Shown one piece after another: positions 1-7,075 of a DNA stretch of 64,000 nucleotides; the stretch's first letter is position 1; each line of letters starts with the position of its first letter. This stretch comes from Acidobacteriota bacterium (lineage in GTDB: Bacteria; Acidobacteriota; UBA6911). The stretch lies in contig JAISUT010000023.1 in assembly GCA_031271905.1 (NCBI GenBank), forward strand, positions 1 through 64,000. Reading direction: 5' to 3'. Position numbers and translations under genes: made by a program. The notes under the pieces were generated by a model. That model was given only the letters and a program-made list of their open reading frames with translations, ran no database searches and was not told the origin of the DNA.

Positions 1-243
1 GTGGCGCGCGATCTCGAAGGGGGCGAACATCTCCGACGAATCGACGGAGCGGTCGTAGTAGGCGGCGAGCATCCCCGCCGCCATCGACTTGCCGAACCGC
101 CGCGGTCGGCTGACGCAGATGAAACGGTCTTCCGTGCCCAGGACGGAGTTGGCGTAGGCGATGAGCCCCGTCTTGTCCACATAGATTTTAGAGTTGACGG
201 CCAACCTGAACTTCCCGTTCCCCGGATTTAGATACAGCCCCAT
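1..243 (-). CDS. AAA-ATPase-like / PD-(D/E)XK family protein, N-terminal part
   Basis: The N-terminal 81 codons are present and the gene continues past the left edge. The product opens MGLYLNPGNGKF, then has VDKTGLI near residue 22 and a Walker-A-like RPRRFGKS at residues 46-53. This matches the AAA-ATPase_like family, which normally carries a C-terminal PD-(D/E)XK nuclease-like (DUF1703) domain of about 500 residues in total. The biological role of this family is not established; many copies occur per genome in anaerobes. The start is the ATG (complement of 241-243). The rest of the protein cannot be judged. Confidence 0.8.
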   Translation of the reverse strand, partial: MGLYLNPGNGKFRLAVNSKIYVDKTGLIAYANSVLGTEDRFICVSRPRRFGKSMAAGMLAAYYDRSVDSSEMFAPFEIARH

Positions 244-502
244 CGGACGCCTCCCCGTGCGGACGCCGCGCGCTTTCCCGCTCCCCGCACCGTCGATGCC
301 AGACAGTATAGCCGTTCCCGCCAACGTGCGGCAACTTATTCGCCCCGGACTCGCGCCGCAGCAGGGACGGGGCATGGGCAAAAGAGTGATTGCGGCGGAT
401 TCGGCTCTCAATGTAGAATAACGTCCCGTCTTGGTCGCGCGCCCGGACGGGATTCGCGTGGTTGCCACAGGTTTTCGGATGCTCCGAGAAGGGAGGCTGC
501 TT

Positions 503-871
503 ATGAAGCTCGTTAAAAAGTTTTCGACGGCCGTGTCGCTCGGCTTGGCGCTCATGGCATTCGCCGGTTGCTCCTCGACCCCCGAGGGGACGGTGCCGCT
601 TGGGGAGCTGGCGCAAGGCATCGAGAAGCAAGTCGGTCGGACGGTGGTTGTGGTGGGGACTGTGGACACCGGGGTTCCGGGCATGTCCGCAGTCAAGCTG
701 TTCAAGCTCTACAAGGGGACTGACTACGTCTGGGCGTCTTTCCCGGAAGGCGGGGAGGAGCCGCCGCAGTCCGTCAAGGTGCGGGTCACGGGGGTGGTTG
801 CGGAGCAGGAGTTCTCCGGCGGGGTCGGCAAAAAGGTCTACGTCAAGTCGGAATCCGTGACGATGGAGTGA
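503..871 (+). CDS. small lipoprotein with OB-fold-like domain
   Basis: A 122-residue product. Residues 1-22 form a signal peptide (basic MKLVKK, then a hydrophobic stretch) ending in the lipobox FAGC with Cys23 as the lipidated residue, so it should be an outer- or inner-membrane lipoprotein. The remaining residues alternate short beta strands (VVVVGTVD, VKVRVTGVV, KKVYVKSESV), resembling a small OB-fold of the tRNA_anti-like type. The ATG at 503 has GGGAGG at 491-496 with 6-nt spacing, so I prefer it to the longer reading from 431. It is a single-gene unit convergent with the downstream minus-strand gene. Function unknown. Confidence 0.75.
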   Translation: MKLVKKFSTAVSLGLALMAFAGCSSTPEGTVPLGELAQGIEKQVGRTVVVVGTVDTGVPGMSAVKLFKLYKGTDYVWASFPEGGEEPPQSVKVRVTGVVAEQEFSGGVGKKVYVKSESVTME

Positions 872-886
872 CCCGCTAAACTCCGG

Positions 887-945
887 CCACGGATGGAACG
901 CATGTCACGGACGCTTGACGCGCCCATCCGTGGTTTCCCTGTTCC
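887..945 (+). terminator. possible terminator hairpin between convergent genes
   Basis: A perfect 10-bp inverted repeat (CCACGGATGG at 887-896 with CCATCCGTGG at 924-933) encloses a 27-nt loop and is followed by TTTCCCTGTT. It lies just downstream of the lipoprotein gene, in the convergent gap. The loop is long and the T tract broken, so this is a moderate call. Confidence 0.4.
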
Positions 946-995
946 CTCGCCACCCGCACCCCTTTTGCTTTCACTCGCGCATCTTATCTCACGCA

Positions 996-1763
996 TCAGT
1001 TCGCGGCATGGCCGCAACACCTTTCCCGATACGCCTTCCAGAAACGCCGGAGGACGCCTTGCGCCTTCGCCGCATTCTCCCTCCACGTGCGCCACGCCGA
1101 CGCCGGGTTGCCCCGCACCAGCTTGCGCGCCCGGGCGGCGAGCCCCACCGCCGAATCCCGTTCGAAAGCCTCCAGGAAGTCGTCCTGCGCCGTGTCGCTG
1201 ACCACCCGCAGTGCCGCCGCCGGGATCCCCCTCGAAGCCGCCTCGCGAACCAGGAAGGCGGTCTCCATGTCCACGACGGAAGCCTGGAACCGGCGGAAGA
1301 GCAACCCCTTGTGCACGGGGTTGCCTAAGACGTGCTTCGAGGAGAGCGCGCCCCCTTGCGCGACGGCGAGACCCGCCGCCTCGGCGACCGTCACCAGCGC
1401 GGCGGCGTCGAGGTCGAACGGTCGCCCCGCCTCGACATGGTCCCAGTCCGGGGAAACCCCGCCCAACCGGAACGGCGTCGCCCGTGCGACGGCTACCAGG
1501 TCACCCACGCGCAAGCCGGGGTCGAGAGCCCCCGCGTATCCGGCGACCAGTACAAGCTCCGGCGAGACCCGTTCCAGCGCCGCATTGAGGCGCGCCGCAG
1601 ACTTTTTCGGCCCCACACCCGACCGGAGGAACGCGACAGGCTGCTCGGAGGCGGCTTGGGCGCACCAGAGCGGCAGATCCGTCCCCGGCAGGCGGCGCAC
1701 CTCGCCCCAGCAATCCGTCGCGGTTCGCAACTCTTCTTCCAGCGCGGCGACTATCAGTATCAT
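996..1763 (-). CDS. nucleoside phosphorylase / nucleosidase family protein
   Basis: A 255-residue protein of the PNP/UDP phosphorylase superfamily. Visible signatures are the N-terminal strand MILIVAALEEEL, the glycine-rich segment VAGYAGALDPGLRVGDLV, the ribose-binding motif VVDMETAF, and VVSDTAQDD carrying the likely catalytic Asp. The family cleaves N-glycosidic bonds, for example of S-adenosylhomocysteine/methylthioadenosine or futalosine, and includes the hopanoid-associated phosphorylase HpnG. The exact substrate cannot be read from sequence, and no hopanoid or menaquinone genes lie nearby. I start at the ATG whose complement is 1761-1763, because homologues begin at this strand; the 18 residues upstream are Pro-rich and atypical. 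No strong Shine-Dalgarno is visible. Confidence 0.75.
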   Translation of the reverse strand: MILIVAALEEELRTATDCWGEVRRLPGTDLPLWCAQAASEQPVAFLRSGVGPKKSAARLNAALERVSPELVLVAGYAGALDPGLRVGDLVAVARATPFRLGGVSPDWDHVEAGRPFDLDAAALVTVAEAAGLAVAQGGALSSKHVLGNPVHKGLLFRRFQASVVDMETAFLVREAASRGIPAAALRVVSDTAQDDFLEAFERDSAVGLAARARKLVRGNPASAWRTWRENAAKAQGVLRRFWKAYRERCCGHAAN

Positions 1764-1823
1764 GGCGGATTCAGGATATGTCGGCGGAGGTCGGGAGTAA
1801 AGGGGGGGAGCCGACAAATCGAT

Positions 1824-1886
1824 GTCGTCGAAAACCTCGCAGGCAAGGCGCGACGCAGCGCCCCCGAGGGTTTTAGAGGCACCCCA
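1824..1886. repeat. internally deleted MITE remnant
   Basis: About 60 bp match the two outer arms of the 120-bp element (AAAACCTCGCAGGCAAGGCG on the left, GACGCAGCG and GTTTTAGAGGCACCCC on the right). The central hairpin arm is missing, the same type of deletion as in the copy at 16146-16206. The left terminus has diverged. Confidence 0.55.
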
Positions 1887-1971
1887 ACAACCTTTGCGCC
1901 TTGGAAGGTTGGCGGGATGGGCGGGGCGCGCCCCCTGAGGCGCGCCCCTAAACCCGCTCCCCTAAAAATTA

Positions 1972-2000
1972 TTGTCGTTACCCGAGGCGGTTGCTATAAT
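1972..2000 (+). promoter_or_regulatory. sigma-70-type promoter P1 of the cluster
   Basis: TTGTCG (1972-1977), 17-bp spacer, TATAAT (1995-2000), with TGC directly before the -10 (extended -10). It points to the glutamate-synthase cluster, whose first start codon is at 2433, implying a leader of about 430 nt. Confidence 0.55.
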
Positions 2001-2006
2001 TCCCGC

Positions 2007-2262
2007 TTCAACTTTGTGTTGGGAAATGGGAAGCGCCGCTTATGTCGAGATGTGGACTTAGCAGAACCGAGCGGCCGGGATTCAGCTTGCCTGCTGGAAT
2101 CTATCGTTGGGCACCTCAAACTGGAAATCATCAAGGTGCTTTCCCCGGCGCGCACGGCGGCTTTCCCTTATGGTTGGCGTAAAGCGTCGGCCTCCGTCGC
2201 TTCGGAGGCGGGCGGTCTTGCGCCGGACGGCGCGGATGGCAGGGTTTCGTCCGCAAGACGGT
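2007..2262 (+). ncRNA. candidate structured leader or small RNA between two promoters
   Basis: The segment downstream of promoter P1 and upstream of promoter P2 contains three local hairpins: 2079-2101 (8 bp, one bulge), 2111-2139 (GCACCT/AGGTGC) and 2190-2209 (GCCTCCG/CGGAGGC, 7 bp). It has no recognisable coding sequence. It could be an independent small RNA or a cis-acting leader. It does not match a riboswitch or housekeeping RNA that I can recognise, and no terminator is evident. Weak call. Confidence 0.25.
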
Positions 2263-2267
2263 GCGAT

Positions 2268-2276
2268 TGCTATAAT
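2268..2276 (+). promoter_or_regulatory. extended -10 promoter P2 of the cluster
   Basis: TGCTATAAT with the same 12-base core TTGCTATAATTC as promoter P1. No good -35 box is seen at the standard distance, as is usual for extended -10 promoters. It lies about 20 bp upstream of a MITE copy and about 155 bp upstream of the first gene. Confidence 0.45.
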
Positions 2277-2297
2277 TCGCTGCAATAAAATGCTTTG

Positions 2298-2418
2298 GGG
2301 GGCATCTAAAAAGCTCGCAGACAAGGTGTCGCCGCAGATCGAAAAGCGGAGTTTACCAAGGTAAATGAGCATTTTCGATCAAGGCGCAACGCAGCGTCCG
2401 GGGTTTTTAGAGGTCCCC
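2298..2418 (+). repeat. MITE copy A (about 121 bp)
   Basis: Full-length copy with the family layout: left end ending CATCTAAAAA, body GCTCGCAGACAAGG, a central inverted pair (CGAAAAGCGG...TTTACC / GGTAAATGAGCATTTTCG), then GCGTCCGGGG and right end TTTTTAGAGG. The ends have drifted to runs of G and C but remain complementary. No clear target duplication. It sits in the leader of the cluster mRNA. Confidence 0.85.
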
Positions 2419-2432
2419 CACAGGGAGATCAA

Positions 2433-3005
2433 GTGGAAAGTTCTGACTCCTCCTGGATAACAATGTTCGTCTGTACCAACTGTGCGAGGCCGGGGGCGGC
2501 GTCCACCTCGTCCCGGCGCGCACGTCCCTCGGTCCCCGACTTCGGCCTGCCGGGGCGCGTCGACCAGATCGTCATCCCCTGCGCCGGGCGCATCCAGCCC
2601 GAGCATGTCCTGAAGGCGCTGGAGGCCGGTTCGGACGTGGTGGCCGTCGTCGCCTGCGAGGAGGGGAACTGCCACTACTCCGAAGGCAGCCGCCGCTGCG
2701 CGCTCCGCGTGGAGCACATCGGCTCCCTGATCGAGGAGATCGGCCTGGGCGAAGGGCGGCTGGTGCTCGCCCATCTGCCGGGAACCGCCGTCGAGGACAT
2801 GCTGCTGACGGCCGAGCCGGGGAGTAAGATCGAGCCGCCGGACGCCGCGGCGCTCGACCAGAAGGTCGGCGCGGTGCGCGACCAGGTGCTGGAAGCCCTG
2901 CGCATCGTCCCCGCGAACCCGCTCGCGGCGGCGCAAAAGCCCGCCGCCCAGAAGCCTGCGGGGAAAAAGGTGGCGAAGGCGAAAGAAGAAGGGGGGCGGC
3001 GATGA
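2433..3005 (+). CDS. MvhD/FlpD-type hydrogenase iron-sulfur subunit
   Basis: A 190-residue homologue of MvhD/FlpD, the small [2Fe-2S] protein that passes electrons to HdrA in heterodisulfide-reductase complexes. The family pattern is clear: CxxC (Cys14, Cys17), IPCAGRIQPEHVLKAL (Cys50), and VACEEGNCHY (Cys75, Cys80) followed by Cys89. Residues after about 160 form an Ala/Lys-rich basic tail not typical of the family. The GTG start at 2433 has AGGGAG 6 nt upstream; an ATG at 2463 is possible but has a poorer site and starts inside the first conserved strand. The stop overlaps the metF start (ATGA). It is first in the cluster with metF, glutamate-synthase genes, hdrA and metV, implying an electron-transfer role between these enzymes. 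Confidence 0.88.
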   Translation: MESSDSSWITMFVCTNCARPGAASTSSRRARPSVPDFGLPGRVDQIVIPCAGRIQPEHVLKALEAGSDVVAVVACEEGNCHYSEGSRRCALRVEHIGSLIEEIGLGEGRLVLAHLPGTAVEDMLLTAEPGSKIEPPDAAALDQKVGAVRDQVLEALRIVPANPLAAAQKPAAQKPAGKKVAKAKEEGGRR

Positions 3006-3892
3006 ACAAGCTCTGTCAGGCGCTGAATTCGTGCAATTTCCTGGTGACGGCGGAATGCCTCCCCCCCGTCGGCGCGGACGCGGCGGCGGTGCTTGAGACC
3101 GCGGCCAAGCTGCCGGAACGGCTGGACGCCATCGTGCTGCCGGACAACCCCGACCGGATACGGCTCTCCGCGTTCGGCGCGGCGACGTTGCTGCGCAAGG
3201 AGAGGAACGCGACCGTCATCATGGCGATGACCGCGCGCGACCGCAACCGTTGCGGCCTGATGAGCGACGCCTTGGGCGCGGCCGCCGTCGGCATCTCCGG
3301 CATCCTCTGCGCCAGTGGCAACCACCAGTCGCTGAGCATCTGCCCCCAGGCGGCGTCCGCCAACGGCGTCGATTCCGTGCAACTGGTGCAGACGCTCAAG
3401 AACATGGTGTTGCACGGCGAAGAGACCGACATCGAGACGACCGGCAAGAAGGTCAGCCTCCAGATCGGCGCGCTGGTCCAGCCTTATTTGGAGCCGCTGG
3501 AGCTGAACCTCATCCGGGTCAAGAAAAAGGTGGCAGTGGGCGCGGACTTCCTCCTGACCCAGGCGGTCTTCGACGTCGCCGGTTTCGAGAAATGGATGGC
3601 CGCCGTCCGCGAGGCGGGCCTGGACAAGCGTACCGTGATCCTCCCCAGCGTCCTCGTCCTGGACAGCGCGGAAAAGGCGCGCAAGCTGCAAGCGCTCCGG
3701 ACCTACGGGACGATCGGCGAGGAGGTCGTCAACCGCGTCGCCGACGCCGCCGACCCCGCCAGGGAGGGGGTCGCGCTGGCGGCGGAAATCGCCGGGAAGG
3801 TGAAGCAGGTTCCGGGCATACGCGGGATCCACCTCCTCTGCGGCGGTTGCGAGGAGCTGGCGGGGGAAGTCGTCAAGCTGGCCGGACTGTAG
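3002..3892 (+). CDS. metF: methylenetetrahydrofolate reductase MetF
   Basis: A 296-residue TIM-barrel protein of the MTHFR family, which reduces 5,10-methylene-THF to 5-methyl-THF (or the reverse) with FAD or FMN. Family features: LVTAECLPP at the N-terminus, TARDRNR near residue 78 and GADFLLTQAVFD near residue 180. It is translationally coupled to the MvhD gene by a 4-bp overlap, and the locus ends with metV, the zinc-containing partner subunit. In acetogens MetF and MetV act with HdrABC and MvhD homologues, so the pairing is meaningful. Here the additional partners are glutamate-synthase subunits. Cytoplasmic; no membrane segment. Confidence 0.92.
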   Translation: MNKLCQALNSCNFLVTAECLPPVGADAAAVLETAAKLPERLDAIVLPDNPDRIRLSAFGAATLLRKERNATVIMAMTARDRNRCGLMSDALGAAAVGISGILCASGNHQSLSICPQAASANGVDSVQLVQTLKNMVLHGEETDIETTGKKVSLQIGALVQPYLEPLELNLIRVKKKVAVGADFLLTQAVFDVAGFEKWMAAVREAGLDKRTVILPSVLVLDSAEKARKLQALRTYGTIGEEVVNRVADAADPAREGVALAAEIAGKVKQVPGIRGIHLLCGGCEELAGEVVKLAGL

Positions 3893-3895
3893 GGG

Positions 3896-3928
3896 CGCGC
3901 CGCGCCCGGGGTTTTTAGGGGTTTCCGA
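3896..3928 (+). repeat. solo right end of the MITE family
   Basis: CCCGGGGTTTTTAGGGGTTTCC matches only the right terminus of the 120-bp element. It fills most of the 48-bp gap between metF and the next gene and may be a relic of an old copy. Confidence 0.45.
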
Positions 3929-3940
3929 GAGAGAAATAAA

Positions 3941-5422
3941 ATGCCTGACAGATACCATATCAAGACAGTTGCGACACCCGGACGGTTCTACCGGGTCGGC
4001 AAATTCGGCGAGGTGGACTGGCGCGAAGACTGCTCGCGCTGTTTCGACTGCGTCAAGCTCAAGTGCTGCTTCGACGTCTACAAGCACGAGACGGAGCACA
4101 ACCGCGACCCGCGCACGGCCACGCAGCCCCTTTACGAATGCAAAGCCTGCATGTCCTGCGTCCAAGGATGCACCAAGGGCCTGCTGACGCTGTCGGTCAA
4201 CCCGGAATATTTGGACATGGGCGACGAGTACTGGAAGCCGGACGTCCTGTTCACCACATGGAATCAGGCCGACACCGGCAAGATACCGGTCTCCGGCGCG
4301 GGCTACCGCGGGCCGTTCCACGGCTTCGGCTTCGACTCCATCTGGACGGACATGTCCGAGATCGTGCGCCCGACGCGCGACGGCATCCACGGGCGCGAGT
4401 ACATCTCCACCTCGGTCGATGTCGGGCCCAAGCCGATGCGTCTCCAGTTCACTCCCGACGGCGCGCTGGTCGAATCGTCGCTGAAGGTGCTTGAGCTGCC
4501 GGTCCCCATCGTGCTGGACGTCCCCGCCTGGGCGGTGCGAGGCGCGGAGCTGGCCGAGGCGCGGGCGCGGGCGGCGCAGGAGCTGGGCACAATCGCCGCC
4601 GCCTATGTCGAGGACGCCGCGAAGCTGCCTGCGGAGCTGCTCGCGTCGGTCGCGCCGGTCGTCGGCTGCGCCGATGTCTCCAAGCCGGGCAAGCAGGCCG
4701 AGGGGGCGCTCAAGGCCGCGAAGCTGGTGGAGCTGCTCGACGGGACGGACGATGAGGTCGCCAAGGCGGTCGAAGCCCTCGCCGCCCTGAATCCCCAGGC
4801 AATCCCCGCCGTGCGCCTGACGCTGGTCCCCGGCGTGTACGGGCGCATCGTCGAACTGGCGAAGCGCGGCGTCAAGGTGTTCCACCTGTGCGCCGACCCG
4901 CACGGTTGCGAGGTTTTGAAGGGGGGCGCGCAGGGCCGGCACATCAAGGATGCCATACGGGAGACGCACGGGAAGCTGGTCGAGGCGGGCATCCGCGACG
5001 AGGTCACGCTGATCGTCTCCGGCGGCATCGCGCTGGCCGAGCATATGGCGAAGGCCATCATCTGCGGCGCGGACGCGGTGGGCGCGGACACGGCGCTCCT
5101 GGTGGCGCTCGGCTGCCGGGTCTGCGCGGGGGCGCACGCGCTTTCCGTCCACGGGGGGGCGAAAGACGGCGCCGCGCCCTGCCCGGACTGCCCCGCGGAC
5201 GGCGTGCTCGCCAAGGCGACGGAAGACCTCCAGTACGCCGCGCAGCGCATGGTCAACCTCATGGGGGCGTGGCACAGCCAGTTGATAGAAGTATTGGGCG
5301 CGATGGGCATCCGCGAGGTGCGCCGCCTGCGGGGCGAGATGGGCCGCGCGATATTCATGGAAGACATCGAGAAGGACGCCTTCGGCGACTTGGAGCAAGT
5401 CCCCGAGGAAGTCAACGCATAA
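3941..5422 (+). CDS. ferredoxin-linked glutamate-synthase-like subunit (divergent FMN domain)
   Basis: A 493-residue protein. The N-terminus holds two ferredoxin-type cysteine clusters (Cys31, 34, 37 with 42/43; Cys67, 70, 73, 77). The C-terminal half resembles the glutamate-synthase FMN barrel: VTLIVSGGIALAEHMAKAIICGADAVGADTALL (given here in two parts: VTLIVSGGIALAEH and ICGADAVGADTALL), then several Cys (GCRVCAGAH, CPDCP) where GOGAT has its 3Fe-4S site. The middle, about residues 180-290, is Ala-rich and lacks the GGGMSFGS and KPGLGG motifs present in the next gene, so substrate binding is probably altered. It lies 15 bp upstream of its paralogue. I infer an electron-transfer or structural paralogue rather than a complete catalytic subunit. 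The start has GAGAGA upstream. Confidence 0.75.
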   Translation: MPDRYHIKTVATPGRFYRVGKFGEVDWREDCSRCFDCVKLKCCFDVYKHETEHNRDPRTATQPLYECKACMSCVQGCTKGLLTLSVNPEYLDMGDEYWKPDVLFTTWNQADTGKIPVSGAGYRGPFHGFGFDSIWTDMSEIVRPTRDGIHGREYISTSVDVGPKPMRLQFTPDGALVESSLKVLELPVPIVLDVPAWAVRGAELAEARARAAQELGTIAAAYVEDAAKLPAELLASVAPVVGCADVSKPGKQAEGALKAAKLVELLDGTDDEVAKAVEALAALNPQAIPAVRLTLVPGVYGRIVELAKRGVKVFHLCADPHGCEVLKGGAQGRHIKDAIRETHGKLVEAGIRDEVTLIVSGGIALAEHMAKAIICGADAVGADTALLVALGCRVCAGAHALSVHGGAKDGAAPCPDCPADGVLAKATEDLQYAAQRMVNLMGAWHSQLIEVLGAMGIREVRRLRGEMGRAIFMEDIEKDAFGDLEQVPEEVNA

Positions 5423-5437
5423 GGGACGGTTATCGAA

Positions 5438-7009
5438 ATGGCGAATGCAAATGTTTTAGAGGGGACCCCGCACGAGGCCGGCCGCAGCTCCTGGCCGCAG
5501 GAGAAGGTGGAGCGCAAGGTCGCGCCCGCGCCCGACAGGTACCGTAACGCCATCGGCAAGTACAAGATCTACCGGTCGGCGGCCTGCAACTCCTGCGGGC
5601 GGTGCGTCCAGGTCTGCAAGTACGGCGTCCACAAGAAGCCCAAGGGCTACGCGCTGACGCTGCGCCCGGAAGACCACCTGTGCGTCGGCCCTGCCTGTTC
5701 CGAGCAGGGGGAGATGTGCGTGGCAGCCTGTCCGCAGAAGGCGCTGAAAATCCGGCTGAACCCCAACGCCGACGCCATGGGCGACCCGCGCTGGACGAGC
5801 GACCTGATCATCTCGAACTGGTACCAGGCCGAGACCGGGCACACCCCGCCGGACTATTTGCAATACCGCCACGGCGAGTCGGGCGGGGGCTTTGACAAGA
5901 TCCGCTTCAAGTTCGAGGTTCCCGGCACCGGCTACACGCCGCCGGAGCCCGTCCCGACGGAAGCCATCGACACGGGCTTGGACCTGAACCGCAGCGGCGA
6001 CGGCAGGCCGCAGGTGCATATCGACATCCCGCTCTACGGCGGCGGGATGAGCTTCGGCTCGGTCAGCATCTACACCATCTTGGCCAAGGCGCGCTCGGCG
6101 GCGGCGTGGAACACCTTCAGCTGCACGGGTGAAGGCGGCTACCCCGACCGGCTCATGCCCTACGACGACCACATGATCACGCAGGTGGCGACCGGCCTGT
6201 TCGGCGTGCGCGAGGACACCATCAAGCGCGTGCGCATCGTCGAGTTCAAATACGCGCAGGGCGCCAAGCCCGGCCTGGGCGGGCACCTCCTGGGCGACAA
6301 GAACACGCCGGAGGTGGCGCGGATGCGCGGCGCGGTGCCGGGCAACGCCCTGTTCAGCCCGTTCCCGTTCCACAGCGTCTACAGCGTCGAGGACCACAAG
6401 AAGCACCTCGACTGGATCAAAGAGGTGAACCCCGACTGCCTGGTCAGCGTGAAGGTCTCCACCCCCACCGACGTGGACATGGTCGCCGTCGGGAGCTATT
6501 ACGCCGGGGCGCACATCATCCACTTGGACGGCAGCTACGGCGGCACGGGCGCGGCGCCCGACATCGCCAAGAAGAACATCGCCATGCCCATCGAGTACGG
6601 CATCCCCAAGGTCCACAAGTTCCTCGTGGCCGAGGGGATCCGCGACAAGGTCACGCTCATCGCCTCGGGAGGCATCCGCACGGCCTACGACGCGATGAAG
6701 GCCATCGCCCTGGGCGCGGACGGCGTGGTCATCGGCACGGCGGAGCTGGTGGCGGTCGGTTGCGTGCGCTGCGCCTGTTGCGAATCGGGGCGCGGCTGCC
6801 CGCGCGGCATCGCCTCCACCGACACGGAGCTGGCCGAGCTGATGACGCTCGACTGGGCGACGCAGCGGCTCGTCAACCTGCAGAACGCCTGGCACGAGCA
6901 GATGCTCGACATCCTCTCGCGCCTGGGGATGAAGTCGGTGCGCGAGCTGTGCGGCCGGAGCGACCTGCTCTGCTATCTGGGGACGCCGGGCCAGACCAAG
7001 ACGTTGTAG
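5438..7009 (+). CDS. glutamate synthase, FMN-binding catalytic subunit (archaeal-type GltB core)
   Basis: A 523-residue protein. Residues 50-60 (Cys50, 53, 56, 60) and 82-98 (Cys82, 87, 94, 98) bind ferredoxin-type 4Fe-4S clusters. Residues 190-460 are the FMN-dependent glutamate-synthase barrel: YGGGMSFGSVS, GAKPGLGGHLLGDK, HLDGSYGGTGAAP, IASGGIRTAYDAMK and GADGVVIGTAELVAVGC, followed by the 3Fe-4S cysteines near 442-454. The barrel converts 2-oxoglutarate and ammonia channelled from glutamine into glutamate. The amidotransferase and GXGXG domains are on the next gene, as in split archaeal-type enzymes, and the NAD(P)H-side GltD is fused into the HdrA protein downstream. Confidence 0.9.
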   Translation: MANANVLEGTPHEAGRSSWPQEKVERKVAPAPDRYRNAIGKYKIYRSAACNSCGRCVQVCKYGVHKKPKGYALTLRPEDHLCVGPACSEQGEMCVAACPQKALKIRLNPNADAMGDPRWTSDLIISNWYQAETGHTPPDYLQYRHGESGGGFDKIRFKFEVPGTGYTPPEPVPTEAIDTGLDLNRSGDGRPQVHIDIPLYGGGMSFGSVSIYTILAKARSAAAWNTFSCTGEGGYPDRLMPYDDHMITQVATGLFGVREDTIKRVRIVEFKYAQGAKPGLGGHLLGDKNTPEVARMRGAVPGNALFSPFPFHSVYSVEDHKKHLDWIKEVNPDCLVSVKVSTPTDVDMVAVGSYYAGAHIIHLDGSYGGTGAAPDIAKKNIAMPIEYGIPKVHKFLVAEGIRDKVTLIASGGIRTAYDAMKAIALGADGVVIGTAELVAVGCVRCACCESGRGCPRGIASTDTELAELMTLDWATQRLVNLQNAWHEQMLDILSRLGMKSVRELCGRSDLLCYLGTPGQTKTL

Positions 7010-7075
7010 GGAGCGCAAGCCTATCGCAAGCCTTTGGGACGCTAATTTTGGAGTTTGCACAGAAGGACTAACGAA

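Larger units (their letters stand above)
1764..2432. other. gene-free 669-bp control region before the glutamate-synthase cluster
   Basis: No convincing coding sequence. In order it holds a deleted MITE remnant near 1824-1886, a perfect 10-bp hairpin at 1923-1948 without a T tract, two promoters sharing TTGCTATAATTC (1991-2002 and 2267-2278), a segment rich in small hairpins between them, and a full MITE copy at 2298-2418. The open frames here are interrupted, compositionally ordinary and have no recognisable product. Confidence 0.6.

Noticed and set aside
1923-1948. Perfect 10-bp hairpin GGGGCGCGCC/GGCGCGCCCC considered as a terminator
   Set aside because: No T tract on either strand and no gene ends there; kept only as part of the control-region description.
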